Shown: positions 18,831-30,639, counted from the stretch's first letter. The stretch: DNA of 64,000 nt from Ceratotherium simum simum (GCF_000283155.1 NW_004454229.1:712086-776085), one strand, 5' to 3'. Made by a program: numbers and translations. The notes: generated from the sequence alone by a model not told the origin.

Positions 18831-20355
18831 GGGCCTGGCACCGGCAGGACGGACGAGGCCCCAGCTGACCCCCTGGCTTGGCCTGGGTGAAGCTCAGGAA
18901 ATGGAAACATGGCGCCACCCAGGCCAAGATGAGTACAGCTCTTGGAAGGGCCAGGCGGCCGGCGAGTGGGAGTGGGGACCGCAGGTCTGGCCTCTGGCCG
19001 GCTCCCCAGAGTGACCCTAGTGAACTCCTCTCCTGTGGACCAGCCTTTCCACCTCTAACAGGAAGGCGCTGTCCGAGGCTCTCGGGGCACAGAGTCTGAC
19101 TGCAGAAAGGCCTCACGGCGTCTCCGCTGATCCCGCGGAAACTGGGGAGTGGGGAGGTGGTTCCTGGCATCGCCCAGGACTTTTCTCTCAAATACCTTAG
19201 ATTTTTCTTCCAGGGCTTGATCAAAAATTCCAGCTGACGCATCAAATGAGGATGTCATTAAGGCCAAGGGGAGGGGCGTCTGTGGACTGTGAGGGGGTGG
19301 TTGCTGAGCAGGAAGCAGCCCCCCGCAGGGAGAGGGCAGAGCACCGTCTCCTCAGCCTGGTCTTGGCCTGTATTTGCTTCACCAGCGTGTCCAGAACAGA
19401 ACGGGGGTGGGCTGAGAGCATTCTGAAAGAGATTCTTCAGGCTATCTGGCTTGGTGGTTCTCGGAGTGGGGACTTGACATCCCTGACTTGACCCGCTGTA
19501 GTTATGACGCCCTATGACCTCGAGAGTTGACAAGCCCATCACTCGCATTCTATGGCTCTGACATCTCACCGTTTGGAGTTTCTGATTCCGTGGTTACGCC
19601 ATGTTATTTCTAGGGCCTGCCCTTCCTGTCATTTGTGCTGCCTCAGGGCTAGGCACATGGCCGGCCAGTAAAGGGCCGGCAGGCGTGGAGGGCCGGATCC
19701 TCCCCTACTGCAAGCCCCGGTGTGGGACTCTCCCGGAGTCACAGTGTCTGTGCTCAAGCCGGCCTGCACTTTGCTCTCCTGTCGCACAGGGGCAGGAGGC
19801 TCCCAGGCCTTTGACAGCACACGCTGGTGAGATCACGGGCCGTGCCAGTCTAGAGTAAGGAATCCTCACGAAAAGCTGGGTGCTGGGCTTCAGCATGAAT
19901 ATCCCAAGTGTTTCGTCTGCAGTCACAAACACATCGCTTTCCTGGATCTGATTTTATTTATTTTGATTGGATCTTAACAGTTCTTTACAAGGCTGAAACT
20001 GAAGCCGCCTGGGGTTCCCGGGAGACTTGCTAAAACTTCAACTGCACCCAGTTTGGCGGAGCAACTTGAAAGTCAATCAGCGGTGAGGGACAATTTGCCT
20101 CATTATTTCCAGCCCTGGAATTTGGCAGCAGATGGAATGCCGGGCCTGGTGTGGACGCGGCGCTGTGCAATGAACACAGCAGGGTCTGTCGCCCCCGGGT
20201 ATGTCTGTGCAGGGTCTGGGGCTGGATACGCTGACAGTCCCTCTGAGGGTGGGTGGTACCCGAAAGGATTTCCCGCTTCTGGGAACAAGAGCGACAAGAC
20301 CCCGTGACTCCAGGTTCAAGGCTGCTGCTCCAGACCCATGTGGATCAATCCTTTA
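18831..20355. other. Unique DNA, no feature found
   Basis: No clear repeat, RNA gene or exon. A short AT-rich TTTTATTTATTTTGATTGG lies at about 19950. Confidence 0.35.
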
Positions 20356-20359
20356 GACA

Positions 20360-20510
20360 CAGGACTCCGAGCGCCTATGTGGGTCAAGCCCTGGCCGGGT
20401 TCTGAGGAAGCAGAAGTGGAATCGGACATAGTTGCCATCCTCTAGGAAGTGGACTTGAGACACTGGGGTAAATTGTCACAGGAGGGAGCCAAGGGCCCTG
20501 GGAGTGCACG
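20360..20510 (-). repeat. Diverged L2 3' end, antisense
   Basis: ACTCCGAGCGCCTATGTGGG, CCCTGGCCGGGTTCTGAGG and TTGCCATCCTCTAGGAAGTG match the antisense L2 3' end in order, weakly. Confidence 0.45.
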
Positions 20511-20524
20511 GGACTGAATGCCTG

Positions 20525-20805
20525 TGGCTGACGCCTTCTCCATTAAGCCTCACTTTCTCAATGAGGTCCACACTGCCCCCCTACTTATAATGGTAACCCG
20601 CCTCCCCAGGCACTCGCATCTCCTTTTATCCTGCTGTACCTCTCTCCACTCACCACCTTCTAACACACGATGCTAGGTACTCATTTATCATATCTCCTCC
20701 CACTAGAACTCCACGATGGCTGGGATGTTTTTTTGTTCACTAATATCTCTCCAGCCCCAGCACATAAAATGTGCTCAGTAAATATGAATGAACGAATAAA
20801 CCTGG
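20525..20805 (+). repeat. L2 3' end, sense
   Basis: CAATGAGGTCCACACTGCCC, CATATCTCCTCCCACTAGAA, CTCCACGATGGCTGGGATG, CCAGCCCCAGCACATAAAA and TGCTCAGTAAATATGAATGA form a clear L2 3' end. Confidence 0.8.
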
Positions 20806-20924
20806 TAGCATTTTATTACCAATGACCATTCCCAGGTCCTCCTGTGCAAGTCCAGTGCCCCGGAGCCTCCATCCTTTCAGCAGCAGGGTGCTGGTAGCTG
20901 GGGAGAAGGGAAGGTGGTGCTTAC

Positions 20925-21030
20925 ACATCACCAAGTCCAACTGCTCACTTGACAGACAAAGCTCAGAGAAGGGCAGGGGCCTGTCCAAGGTCACACAGCA
21001 CAGAAGCAAATGTTCAGACAGAACTTAGGA
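20925..21030 (-). repeat. MIR fragment, antisense
   Basis: ACTTGACAGACAAAGCTCAG, AAGGGCAGGGGCCTGTCC and AAGGTCACACAGCACAG follow MIR antisense order. Confidence 0.65.
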
Positions 21031-21209
21031 TGTGCCTGTGGATCCATCTGCTTCCACCAGGCAAGAGCCCCCGCAGGGAAGGATGGGGAGCTCTCAGCGA
21101 GGCCAGCAGCTGTGGGCAAGGCTGGGGCCTGTCTGCGGGGCTGTCTTCTCACTCATCCTACCCTGCGGGTCTCACTTCCTGCCCTCCCTCCCCATGTGGG
21201 AGTAAGGCC

Positions 21210-21390
21210 ACAGACACCATTTATCACACACTGAGAACTTTGTAACGCACACACGTACAAAACCTCATTTAATCGTCCCCCAAATCCTGTAGTGATGAAT
21301 ATGTCAGCTTTAAAAATAACAAAACTGGAGCTCAGGGAGGTCGAACAATGTGCCAGGTCACACAGGTGGTGGGGGACGTTTTGACCCGAG
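21210..21390 (-). repeat. MIR SINE, antisense
   Basis: CACCATTTATCACACACTGAG, AACCTCATTTAATCGTCCCC, AAAATAACAAAACTGGAGC and GTGCCAGGTCACACAGGTGG are MIR antisense words. Confidence 0.68.
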
Positions 21391-21609
21391 TGTTCTCTCC
21401 TTCTCTGGGGTCTTCGGGCCCCCCGCTCCCGTTGTTTGTGTGTGTTGTGTTGTGGGGGTGCCCTGCCTGGCACTCCTGCCCCTCCTCAGCACGTCCCCTG
21501 AGGAGCACAGGTTCTCGCCCCGGGGCCAACAGGGCGTCAGTCTGTGTGCGGCTCCAGGAATCACTCTCAAGAGGGGATGCTTGCCGCAGGCAGTGAGCCA
21601 GTCTGCAGC

Positions 21610-21775
21610 CAGCCCGCAGGGCCTGTTCTGTGTCAGGCTCTGCGCTGTGGGTCCAGGAGGTGGACAGAGAACCATATCAGCAATCGGGGCTCTGGGTTCC
21701 AGTCATGGCAAATCAGTTTACCTCTCTGAGTCTTCCACGTCCTCCTCTGGAAAGGGGTGTGAGAAACCCCAGGGC
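21610..21775. repeat. L2 antisense 3' end joined to MIR sense
   Basis: 21620-21680 reads as an antisense L2 3' end (TGTGTCAGGCTCTGCGCTG). 21680-21775 reads as MIR sense (GGGCTCTGGGTTCCAGTC, CAGTTTACCTCTCTGAGTC). Confidence 0.5.
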
Positions 21776-22600
21776 TCTCTGAGGAGGTGTGGGGCCTGCA
21801 GGAGCCTGACTCAGCTTCAGGACATGGCTTTGGGGGCAGAAACCACAGCCCCAGATGTCCAGATTGGAAGGAACCTTCTTGTTTCCCCAGGCTGGGAGGT
21901 ACCCTGGCCATGTCCCTGCCAGGCAGGCACTCAGGGCACGCCTGAGTGTGTCCACGCCTCTGGGCAAGAGTCAGAGCTCCTGAAGCAGGCTGCCAACCCC
22001 CGAGCCCCCAACCTCTCCAACTTCTAGAAAGTGCTTTTCACACTGAACTGGACCCTGCCCGCCCACCTCAGGCCAGCCGACCAGCTGCCCAGGATTCATC
22101 TGTGCTCTGTGATTCTGGGAAGGCTGCAGAGATCAGGGGCAGCAGTGCCACTGTGTAAGTCAGCCCTTCTCCAGGTGGACACCCTGCCTCGGGAGCCAGT
22201 TCTCTCAGGGCCAGCACAAGTTCCAGACCCCCCATCCCGGTCACCCTCTTCGTACACCCTTCAGGCTGTCATCATCCCTCTTTAAGAGCAGACGCAGACA
22301 TGTGAGGAAGAAAACATTCTACAGGGGTTGGAACAATGAGACGCCGCTGATTGACTCCCAGCCAACTGGAAAATGTAATTAACCTCACTGCCCAGCCCGG
22401 CACCGGGGTAATGCGTGCTCTCGCTCTCTCAAACCCTCACTCACAGATGTGCACACGCACGCACACTCTACACTGGGCATCTACGAACCCCAGGAACTCG
22501 GCCCTGTTGATTTTTAGGTTCTGGTGCGAAGTGCAGATCCCTCCCCAGTTCTCGGGGGCGTAAACAGGCCCCTTTTGGTACCAAGCCCCTGAGCTTCCTC
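21776..22600. other. Unique DNA, no feature found
   Basis: No clear repeat or exon. The 225-codon plus-strand frame ending at 22027 runs through MIR and L2 fragments and has no protein-family signature. Confidence 0.35.
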
Positions 22601-22619
22601 ATCACAGGCAGCGATGGTG

Positions 22620-22905
22620 GGGGGGCGCAGACAGGGAATCTGGCTGTGGACTCGAAGCCGGCTCACTCAGGGACTGTGGGCTGGTCCCTTGATCTCTCCA
22701 GGGCATTTCCTCATCTGTAAAATGGGGACGTCTTCTTGTGGGGTTGCTGTGAACGCTAGAGATAACGTACACACTGTGCTTTTCATCTTTTAACTCTTTT
22801 AATCCCTCACAATCCTAGAGATGGGTGCTGTCGTCATCACCATCAAAATGAGGAAGCTGCGGTGCACAGACCTTAAGTAGCAAACGTGGTTGCGATTGTT
22901 ATTCG
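22620..22905. repeat. MIR sense followed by MIR antisense
   Basis: 22640-22775: GGACTGTGGGCTGGTCCC, TCATCTGTAAAATGGGGACG and GTGGGGTTGCTGTGAACGC are MIR sense. 22780-22900: TTTTAATCCCTCACAATCC, AAAATGAGGAAGCTGCGG and ACAGACCTTAAGTAG are MIR antisense. Two MIRs in inverted orientation could fold back in RNA. Confidence 0.65.
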
Positions 22906-24260
22906 TGGCATCACCTTTCCCAAGATGCCTTTACGGTTTTGTTCCAGCACCTGAGGGTCGTGATCAGAACACACCTGTGAGCACTATCCACCCCTGATCC
23001 AGGTGGTCTCGCAGGAGAAGGCTGCGGCCCCCCTAAGCATGTCACACAGAGAGAGTGCCCCGGGCCACACCCTTAGGTCCTGGAGTCAATCCCACCCGGC
23101 CCCTGGTTTCCCTGGGGTGGGTCCCGGCCTCATTTCCCTATGCTGGTATTTGGGGCACGAGGGGGATCAGGGCTGGGTCGGTGGCGGACAAGCAACCGAG
23201 GGGTTTGCGCTGTAGCATCTCAGCAGGGACAGTCCGGCGGAGCCCGCCCCTGGGGCATAGGGCCTGGGACCGGGCGACTTGGCCCTTCCTGAGCATCTCC
23301 AGGGTGTCACCTGCCTGCAGACCCCTCCCCCCAGGGTGGGCTCCTCCACCCAAGGGAACAGTGACTGAGGGACATGAGGCTGGCGAAGCTTTCAGGGAGT
23401 AGAGTGCGAGATGGGGCTGGCCTGGCAGAGCCATTGGTATGATCAGGTCTTGTGTTGCTCGTGCTTCCCCTGGGATGCTGGGGTCCTCCCTGGGGACAGC
23501 TAGCTGGAGACCCGGTGCAGCCAGGGAGGCAGGAGGACTGAACACGCAGCTGCATGGAGGACGCAGGCGGCAGAAAGCCTGCCATGCTGGTGTCGTGTCA
23601 GCACATTCTTGGAGCAAGTGTACTGAACATCCCGTCCTCCGACTTCACTCCCAAGTGAGGATGAAGGACTTGCTGCCCCAGCAGGGTCGTGCCTGGGTCA
23701 CTGCCTGGGGCTGGAGGCTGTGTGGGGAGGGGAGAGGCCTCGGAGGCAGGCCCCCCGACCTCCCTGACCGGGAGTGCTGGCCTCTGCTTGCATTCCCCTT
23801 GTGATGGGGAGCTCACTAAAACACGGGGGTTTGGCGAAGGTCGTGCTCTGGTAGGCATGCCTGGTTTTTGAGAATGAAAGTGTGTGTTTGCTGGCACAGA
23901 GGGCGCAGGGGGGCTGCTGGTCTGGGAGGACAGAGGGGAGGCCTTGCTGCAGCCTGAGAACGGGGTGGTGGGAGAAAAGCCTTCAGCCCAGCTGGGCAGA
24001 AGAGCAGAGACTCTGCTACGGAAGAGCAGTGTCAGGGCTGCAGAGGCCTGGCAGGGTCTTTCTGGTCTAACCCTCTGGGTTTTCACGAGGTGGGACCTGG
24101 CCCAGAACCGAAGCCTGTGAGTTCCTGTTCAGAACTCCTTCTGCTGGGAAGCATGTAACAGGTGAGATGTGAGGGGCTCCAGGAATCACCCCCACCCTCA
24201 GGAGGGCTCCCTGGGGCCTGACTGAAATGACTCATCTCTCTCTCTCTCTGGGAGGGATGG
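22906..24260. other. Unique GC-rich DNA
   Basis: No supported gene. The 159- and 162-codon minus-strand frames are chance in GC-rich DNA. A short (TC)n is at 24235-24250. Confidence 0.4.
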
Positions 24261-24269
24261 AGGGATGTC

Positions 24270-24410
24270 AGCAGCACTCTCATCCTTCCTGTGCCTGGAT
24301 TTCCTCATCTGCAAAGTGAAGGCTGTTAATACCTGCCTCACAGGGTCGCTGGGAGGGTCAGTGACACACAAGGAAATCACCGGCACAGGGAGGGACCAGC
24401 ACGCACGGGG
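24270..24410 (+). repeat. MIR fragment, sense
   Basis: TGTGCCTGGATTTCCTCATC, TGCAAAGTGAAGGCTG and ACCTGCCTCACAGGGTCGC follow MIR sense order. Confidence 0.65.
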
Positions 24411-24719
24411 CTCAGGCTGGGACTCCCGGCTGGCGTGGGACCCAGGACTGTGAGGGAGGGGCAGCCCCACAGGGTGTGCTGTAACTGGGAGAGACGGGGC
24501 TCCGGGCTGGTCATTTCTTGTCCTCTTCCCTCACTCCTGCTTTTTCCTTGGCCCGGGCAGGCCACCTCCTTAGGCGACACAGACCTGTAAGTCTGATTCC
24601 GCCAGCGCTGCAGAAGTGGGGCCGAGGGGAATCCTTCAGCAATGAGGGTGAGCAGCGTCCCCTCAGCGCTCTGCAAATTCAGTCCTGGGTGAATCTCCAG
24701 TGACCACCCACTGATGCCC

Positions 24720-24910
24720 ACTTTGTGTGGTACACGCTCCCCACCCCTGCGCTCACTGGTCATCACATGACCCCATGGGTGGAGGGGGCTGCTCCCCTTT
24801 TCACAGACGAGGAAACCGAGGCCCAGAGGAGTGTGGCCACATGCCGGGCACACGGCTCACCGGGTAGCTGGAGGAAGTAGCACTTACACTCATGTCTGCC
24901 TGACTCCACA
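24720..24910 (-). repeat. MIR SINE, antisense
   Basis: TTCACAGACGAGGAAACCG, AGGCCCAGAGGAGTGTGGCC and GCACACGGCTCACCGG are MIR antisense words. Confidence 0.62.
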
Positions 24911-25383
24911 GTCCATGCCCCGCCCACTCCACTCCTCAAACTTGCTGGAAGCAGGGGACGCAGGTGGAGAAGGGCTGGGTGGACGAGAGGTCCCCAAAAC
25001 GGCGAGGGACAGCACAGGTGCCAGTGACGGGGTGAGTCACGGAGGGCGACATTCGAGGCTCCTGGACCTTTTCTAGTTTCCTTCCGTCCACTTTGTTCCA
25101 TTGTTCCCAGGCCCCAGAGCCGCCTGTGGGGCTGCTAATCGTGGGCAGTTACCACAGCGGCACATCATAAACAGTCTGTAAAAGGCCCAGGGAGCTCTGC
25201 TCACACCGCACAGAACCACACAGCACCCCCACATGCACATACACACGCTACCCACAGGGGGAGGCCAGCCTGGCCAGCACAGGCTCCCCACCTGCTGTGG
25301 CTTCATCGCGGTCACAAGCCCCCGTGAGGGAGATGGATGGCCAGCCAAACTTTTCCCCTGGAGGATCTCAGGCTCAGGGCGGC

Positions 25384-25408
25384 GGGGGGGCGGGGCGGGG
25401 GGCGGGGG
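25384..25408 (+). other. Strong G-quadruplex motif
   Basis: Four G-runs of 7, 4, 6 and 5 bases are separated by single C loops. Single-base loops give the most stable predicted quadruplex type. The tract is isolated from repeats on both sides and lies in otherwise unremarkable DNA. Confidence 0.8.
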
Positions 25409-25499
25409 AAAGAGGTTACTTTTCCACAGAGCTGGCTGAGGGTGAAAAGAGATGCCTTCATTTCAAAGAACAACATGAGCAGGAATAAAGGCTGACCCC

Positions 25500-26020
25500 A
25501 CTGGTAGTTTCCAAAGCACTTCCAAATCTGAGTTCTCATGAATTCTCTCAATAGCCGTCTTGGAAATGCAGACAGTGAGGCTCAGAGAAAGAGAGCCAGA
25601 GTCCATCACCAGCCCTGCACTGGAATGACCTTCCCACAGCAAGAGTCTGACCACACTGTCTTGCTCCAAAGCCCACTGTGGCTCCCAACTGCCCTCTTAC
25701 CCCCATGCCTGATACCACCTTCTTTAGATTCCCCGCCCACTCCCCCACATTATGGTTCTAGAAAGTCAACTAACTACTTGTGAGTCCCCCAAGACCCCGT
25801 GCTCTTTCCCTGCATACTTTTGTTTAGGCTATGCCCTTGGCCTGGAAGATTCTCCTGCCTCTCCTCCACCTGGCTGACGCCCACCTGGACTGAGCATCCA
25901 TTCTTTTTGGGCTTGCACTGAAGAATTCTTGGATCTGCGATTGGGTGCTGAGCTCTGCAAAGGCAGGAACACAGGGGCTCTGGTCACAGCTCCCAACACC
26001 CAGCCTGGCACAGAGTGCAC
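25500..26020. repeat. MIR antisense fragment followed by L2 sense
   Basis: 25510-25600 has AATTCTCTCAATAGCCGTC and CAGTGAGGCTCAGAGAAAG (MIR antisense). 25620-26020 has CAGCAAGAGTCTGACCACAC, CATGCCTGATACCACC, TTTAGGCTATGCCCTTGGCC, TGGAAGATTCTCCTGCC and a worn end CTCTGCAAAGGCAGGAACAC, CCAGCCTGGCACAGAGTG (L2 sense). Confidence 0.65.
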
Positions 26021-26214
26021 AGAAGGACCCTCATTTCAGGGAGCGCTGTCTATCCTCACAGGAGGCACCCATCCTCTCAGCCCCTAAGAGAAGAATTCCT
26101 ATGGGCTCAGGGGACCCTCCCGATGGGCACCAAATGGGAAGGAGCTGCTGAGTTCCCAGGATGTAGCTCCAGCCCTTCCAGAGAAGCCGACTCTCTGAGG
26201 CTGTAACAGTGTGT

Positions 26215-26440
26215 GGGGCCTTGGGCCGGGAGTCAGGAGCCTGGTTCATGTTCTGCCTTGATCACTGACTTGCTGTGTGGCACTGGGCAAGTTCCTACCC
26301 TTTGCTGGGTCTTGGTTTCCTCATCTGTCCAATGCGGGGAGAGGTCAGAGGCTCCAACAGAATAGAGACCAGGTCTGTGTGCTCAACAGTGTATGCTTGG
26401 TTCCTGGCAGATGGCAGAGGATCAGCAAACACTTGGTAAC
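26215..26440 (+). repeat. MIR SINE, sense
   Basis: CTTGGGCCGGGAGTCAGGAG, TGACTTGCTGTGTGGCAC, TGGGCAAGTTCCTACCC and TTGGTTTCCTCATCTGTCC are clear MIR sense words. Confidence 0.82.
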
Positions 26441-26451
26441 CGACCCACCAG

Positions 26452-26877
26452 CAGTGATTCTCAGCAGGGTGGGGGGGTGTCAGACTCTTGCTGGGGGTTG
26501 GGTGGAAGTTTATATGGACTTTGAATGTCAAGCAGCCCACCCGGCTTGAAGTGGCCTCTGGTGGGTTCCATCCATCACAAAGGGGCCAGGGCAGGAGGGC
26601 GGGCTGGAGCTGAGCCAACAGACTTCACTATGGTTGAAGGAGAAACACCTACTTTTCTCGATGAAAGGACATTTCTAATTTTACCATTGCTTTTGGTTGT
26701 GGTTTAACTCATGATATATTATTTAGTATAAAATATATTTAACTCATGATACATATTTTACATGTGTAATTTATTTTAAAATATGTATTTATTTTGAATA
26801 AATAAAAGAGGATCTGAGATATTCATGTTGAGTTAGAAGGAGCCATGGTGTTCAAAATACAAAGTTGAGAGACACTG
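26452..26877. mobile_element. Possible hAT-type element with AT-rich centre
   Basis: Left end CAGTGATTCTCAGC and right end GTTGAGAGACACTG form a plausible worn hAT terminal inverted repeat. The interior contains an AT-rich block (26690-26815) with a repeated TTTAACTCATGATA at about 26703 and 26738. No 8-bp duplication is recognisable, so this is tentative. Confidence 0.4.
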
Positions 26878-26899
26878 CCCCGGGTAAAACAAAGCTTCC

Positions 26900-27470
26900 A
26901 GGAAGATATTCTAGTAGAAGATGTTCGGGGAGCACCAGGAAGTATTTGGGCAGGGTCCCTGAGTTCCATTTCTGTAGTGACCTCACAGGCTGGGAGTCCC
27001 TGGGCAAAGATGGGAAAACGCTGGGGCCTCATCGTCCTGCTCTGTCATGGGTCCAAGCTCCATGTAAGACCAGGTGGGATGGGTGTGTAACCGTGGGGTG
27101 GGGAGGGGGAGGGCTCCCCAGGGGTCCCTGCCAGGGCTGCTCAGAGAACCACCCAGGCTTCCTGGCCCCCTTTAACACCACCCATCCCAGTAGGCTCCCC
27201 AAAGTCAGCCTCGGGCCTCTGAGAACTGGGAGGCGTGTGATGGAGGAGGGGCCAGGGAATTCCCCAGCCCACCAGCTCAGGACTCGGAAACGAGAATGGG
27301 TCAGGGAAATCTACAAGCAGGTTGCCTGATCTCTCAAATCCACAGGCGTGTTTAGAGCATCTGCACGTGCTCTGCAGCCAGACCCCTGGGTGCGAATGCC
27401 CGTGTCACCTCCTCTGTCTATGTGGCCCGTGGCAAGCCCCTTGGCCTCTGCTCTGCATGCTCGGCCCTTA
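26900..27470 (+). repeat. Two worn MIR sense fragments in unique DNA
   Basis: 26935-27060 (GGGAGTCCCTGGGCAAAGAT) and 27340-27460 (GTGCTCTGCAGCCAGACCCC, GGCAAGCCCCTTGGCCTC) resemble MIR. The DNA between is unique without a supported exon. Confidence 0.42.
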
Positions 27471-28635
27471 AATGGCCAGGACGCGGAGCATCAGAGTGGA
27501 GACCGCCGAGGGCGCTCCCAGAGGGTCTGGAGCCTGAAAGAAGCAGTTCTCCTCAGATTCCCGAGGCCCCTGACCTGTCTTGTTGGGGAGGTCAAGGCCT
27601 CTCACAGCCTGGAGAAAAGAGAGGGCGAATTGAGGAGGGGCCGATTAGGGAACAATCATCCACAGCCCCTTCTCCCTGCTCAGAAGGGAGCTGAGGCCCC
27701 GGCAGGGGGACAGCACCAACACTCTGGGCCACAGGGAGGTCCCCCTTTTTAATAGGAGGGATTTAAACAAGTGATTGACTCGAGCTAGGGCCGCTACCAC
27801 CTTGGCACAGCCATTTCAAAGGTGCCCTTTCAGGCTTGGTAAAGAGAGCTGGGATGCCGGGGGGGCTTGAGGAGGTGCAGTACCAGGGGTTAGACAGGCT
27901 GCGTGACTTCAGGCCGGGGACCCCAGGCCAGGAGCCTCGGTTTCCTCACGTTAACTCGGGCACAATGAGCCTTTCCTCACAGGCTTGCGGCTCAGTGGGG
28001 ACACACACACAGCAGCCCTGAATGGTAGGCGTGCTCTCCTTCTCTCCAGGGATCCCATGCTCGGCTCCCACCACCGGTCCCCGTCCCAGCAGGGCAGCAC
28101 TTCCCCCTTGCTGGCTGGTCCCTGAATTCTGAAGCCTTCCCAACTTCCCTCCTTCTTCACAAACAGGCTCCCAAACTGAAAATCCCCCAAGTCCGGCTGG
28201 GAGTCTCCCAACCTGCAGTTTGGCCCCCACAGCAAGGGAGGGGCAGTCCAGGAAGCGAGGGGTAGGGGCAGCCAATCGCTGTCCCTCCCGTCCTCTCAGC
28301 CCTTCTTCTGCTGTGCGAGAGGGGCACTGTGAGTGGAAGGTGCATCAGGGCCACTAGCCCAGCAGCTGCTGCAGCCTTTGAGGGGACATATGGCCTCGGT
28401 TCACAGAACAAATCAGAAAGAATGAACACTCGGCGAATGGTGCCCTTTTGTGGCGGAGCTCGCAGAGGCCAGAGGTGCAAGTCCCCTTCCTCGGGGCCTC
28501 TTTCTATGTGGCCCCTTGCCAGGATGTGGGCTCCCAGAAGGGCTCTCCATCCTCAGGCCTCTCCCAGCAGCCGTCTGTGGTCCTTTCTATTCTAGATGGG
28601 CTGAATTTAACCAAATGACAAAGTGAGTCTCAACA
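27471..28635. other. Unique DNA with one worn MIR
   Basis: 27860-28000 looks like a MIR in sense (GACTTCAGGCCGGGGACCCC, CCTCGGTTTCCTCACG). No supported exon in the remainder. Confidence 0.38.
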
Positions 28636-28639
28636 TCAA

Positions 28640-29030
28640 GAACCCGCGTCCTAGAAAGTGGGGCCCTTAGATCAGGGAGTTGCAGCCCCTCACGTGACAT
28701 GTGCAGCCTAAAGAGGCCTGACAGCAAGCAGGTAGCAGAGGCGGGGCCAGAACCCAGCCCCTTCCTCACTGGTCCCTCAGCCACAACAGGCTGCTTCTGT
28801 CCTGTGTCTGAATACAGTGTGCTTGTCAGGCCACATGCTATGGACATGACTGCAGTGCTGGTGGGCACCGGCGTCACAAGACCATGCTCTCATTCGATGC
28901 CTACCCCGAGCCTGTGATGTGGGTGGGACAGGGAGGTCATTACACCCGAGAAAACTGAGGCCTGGAGAGAATGACCAGCCCAAGGTGACCCAGAGAGGTC
29001 CTGTGCTGGCCTTGTCCCTTATGCTGAGAC
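28640..29030 (-). repeat. MIR antisense fragments
   Basis: 28690-28770 has CAGCAAGCAGGTAGCAGAGG and CCAGAACCCAGCCCC. 28890-29010 has CGAGAAAACTGAGGCCTGG and CAGCCCAAGGTGACCCAGAG. Confidence 0.55.
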
Positions 29031-29239
29031 ATCAGGACTGGCTTGGCCTTGGCTTTTCACATTCTTATAAGAAGCTAATTTTACATATCCCAGGGGAAAA
29101 GCCACGAGGAATGTGCTGGCTTCTCAGACCTCGAGGCTGCCCACAGAGCCCTATTTGGCCTCCAGGAGAAGCCTCCAGCCAGTTCCTGGAGAAACTCCAG
29201 GCATCACTCACCCCCTCCCCTGGGAGAGGGGCCAGCTTG

Positions 29240-29400
29240 GGCAGGATGAGGGGGAGCTGGAGGAACTGAGGAGCTGTGGCGTGAAGGACTGGGGTTGAAG
29301 CTCAGCTCCCACACGGACTTGTAAGGGAATGTTGGCATATCCCTCCTCTGTGCCTCAGTTTCCTCAGCTGTCGCACAAGCTTCATAATCCAAATCCACCT
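29240..29400 (+). repeat. MIR fragment, sense
   Basis: GGACTGGGGTTGAAGCTC, TGTGCCTCAGTTTCCTCAGC and GTCGCACAAGC follow MIR sense order. Confidence 0.68.
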
Positions 29401-29499
29401 GCAGGAGCAGATGCCCTGGTCTGGAGTCACCCTGGGCTCCGTGCTCCTGGTCACCCCAAGAGAGAATGCCCAACTCCCCCTCCTGACTCTTCAACCCAC

Positions 29500-30150
29500 C
29501 ACTCCTCTCCGCCCTGCTCCCCTGCTCAGGCCACATCTCTGGTCTTCCCTCCTTCATTCCTGTCCTCTTCACTTCATTCTCCATCAGTTCTAAAACCTAA
29601 GTCAGAACACAAGCCCCCAGGGCACACCTAGTGAATAGTCCATGGATACACTCACTGACGACACTTAGGATACTCCTGAAGACACTAACAACAGAAAGTC
29701 CTGTGCTGCATCCAGTTGTTCTCAGGACAAAGTCAAGTTGTTACCAAGTGTCAGGGCCCCAGCTCCTCCCTCCTCATCTCTCATCACTGCTCATCCGTGG
29801 TTATGCCTCCGGCTGCTCTTCCAAAACGTAGGCCCTTTCTGGCTTCTGGCCCTTGAACTTGCTTCTCTTTTCCATCCCCTCTGCCTAACTCCAGTCCATC
29901 CTTAGAAATCCCAGCTGAGCATCATTCCCGAGGCCCTTTCCTGCCTGGTTAGGAGTCCTCCTGTGCTCCCCACACTCTGACTGGTCTTTCTGAGGCTCAC
30001 TGCTCTGCCCCGGGATGGCCCTCTCACTGGACGGGACCTCCCTGAGGGCAGCAGCACGCCACCCTCATTCACTCCTGGCCTTGTTCCTAGCCCCAAGACT
30101 GGGCCTGGCCAGAGGATGCCCCCAACACATCTTAGATGAACAAATGAAAG
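29500..30150 (+). repeat. L2 LINE 3' region, sense
   Basis: GTTCTCAGGACAAAGTCAAG, GCTCATCCGTGGTTATGCC, GCTGCTCTTCCAAAACGTAG, CCATCCTTAGAAATCCCAGC, GACGGGACCTCCCTGAGGGC and CTCCTGGCCTTGTTCCTAGCC are in L2 order and end near GATGAACAAATGAAAG. Confidence 0.72.
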
Positions 30151-30279
30151 ACAGATCACCTGCAGCGACATCAATTCCTACCCCCTTGTGGACAGTCGGA
30201 CAGAGTGCAGGCGTTTCATGCACACCCGGCATCTGCTTTGCTACCAAGAGGCAAAGTGGCTCAATAGACTCACTTGAAT

Positions 30280-30500
30280 GAGAAAACTCTCCAGGCTGGC
30301 AATCAGGCTGGGTTCTAGTCCCAGCTCTGCCTCAAAGCCAAGTCACCTCCCTTCTCCAGGACCTCAGGTTCCCCTCCTAACAAAAGGGGCATGACCCCAC
30401 TTTGCTTGTCTTGGAGGATCAGACAAGATAACGGCGGTGAAAGGGGCTTTGACGAGTACAAAGCTCCAGCTAGATGTGTAGGATGACAGATATTACTCAG
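30280..30500 (+). repeat. MIR SINE, sense
   Basis: GGCTGGGTTCTAGTCCCAGC, TCTGCCTCAAAGCC, GGACCTCAGGTTCCCCTCC and GAGGATCAGACAAGATAACG are MIR sense words. Confidence 0.75.
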
Positions 30501-30639
30501 GTACAAAGAGAGGTTTCTCCGAGGTCTGTTATCTCTCCTTTATTTTCTTTCACGGAAACGGCTCAGCCCAGCCTGCCTGCATTATTGTTGGCACCATGCG
30601 CCAGGGCCAGAGGGAGGCAGGGAGGGAGAAGGAATCTTT

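Noticed and set aside
18535..19245. A 236-codon minus-strand frame
   Set aside because: It crosses an AT-rich island and a CpG-dense block with arginine/alanine/proline-rich low-complexity translation and no domain.
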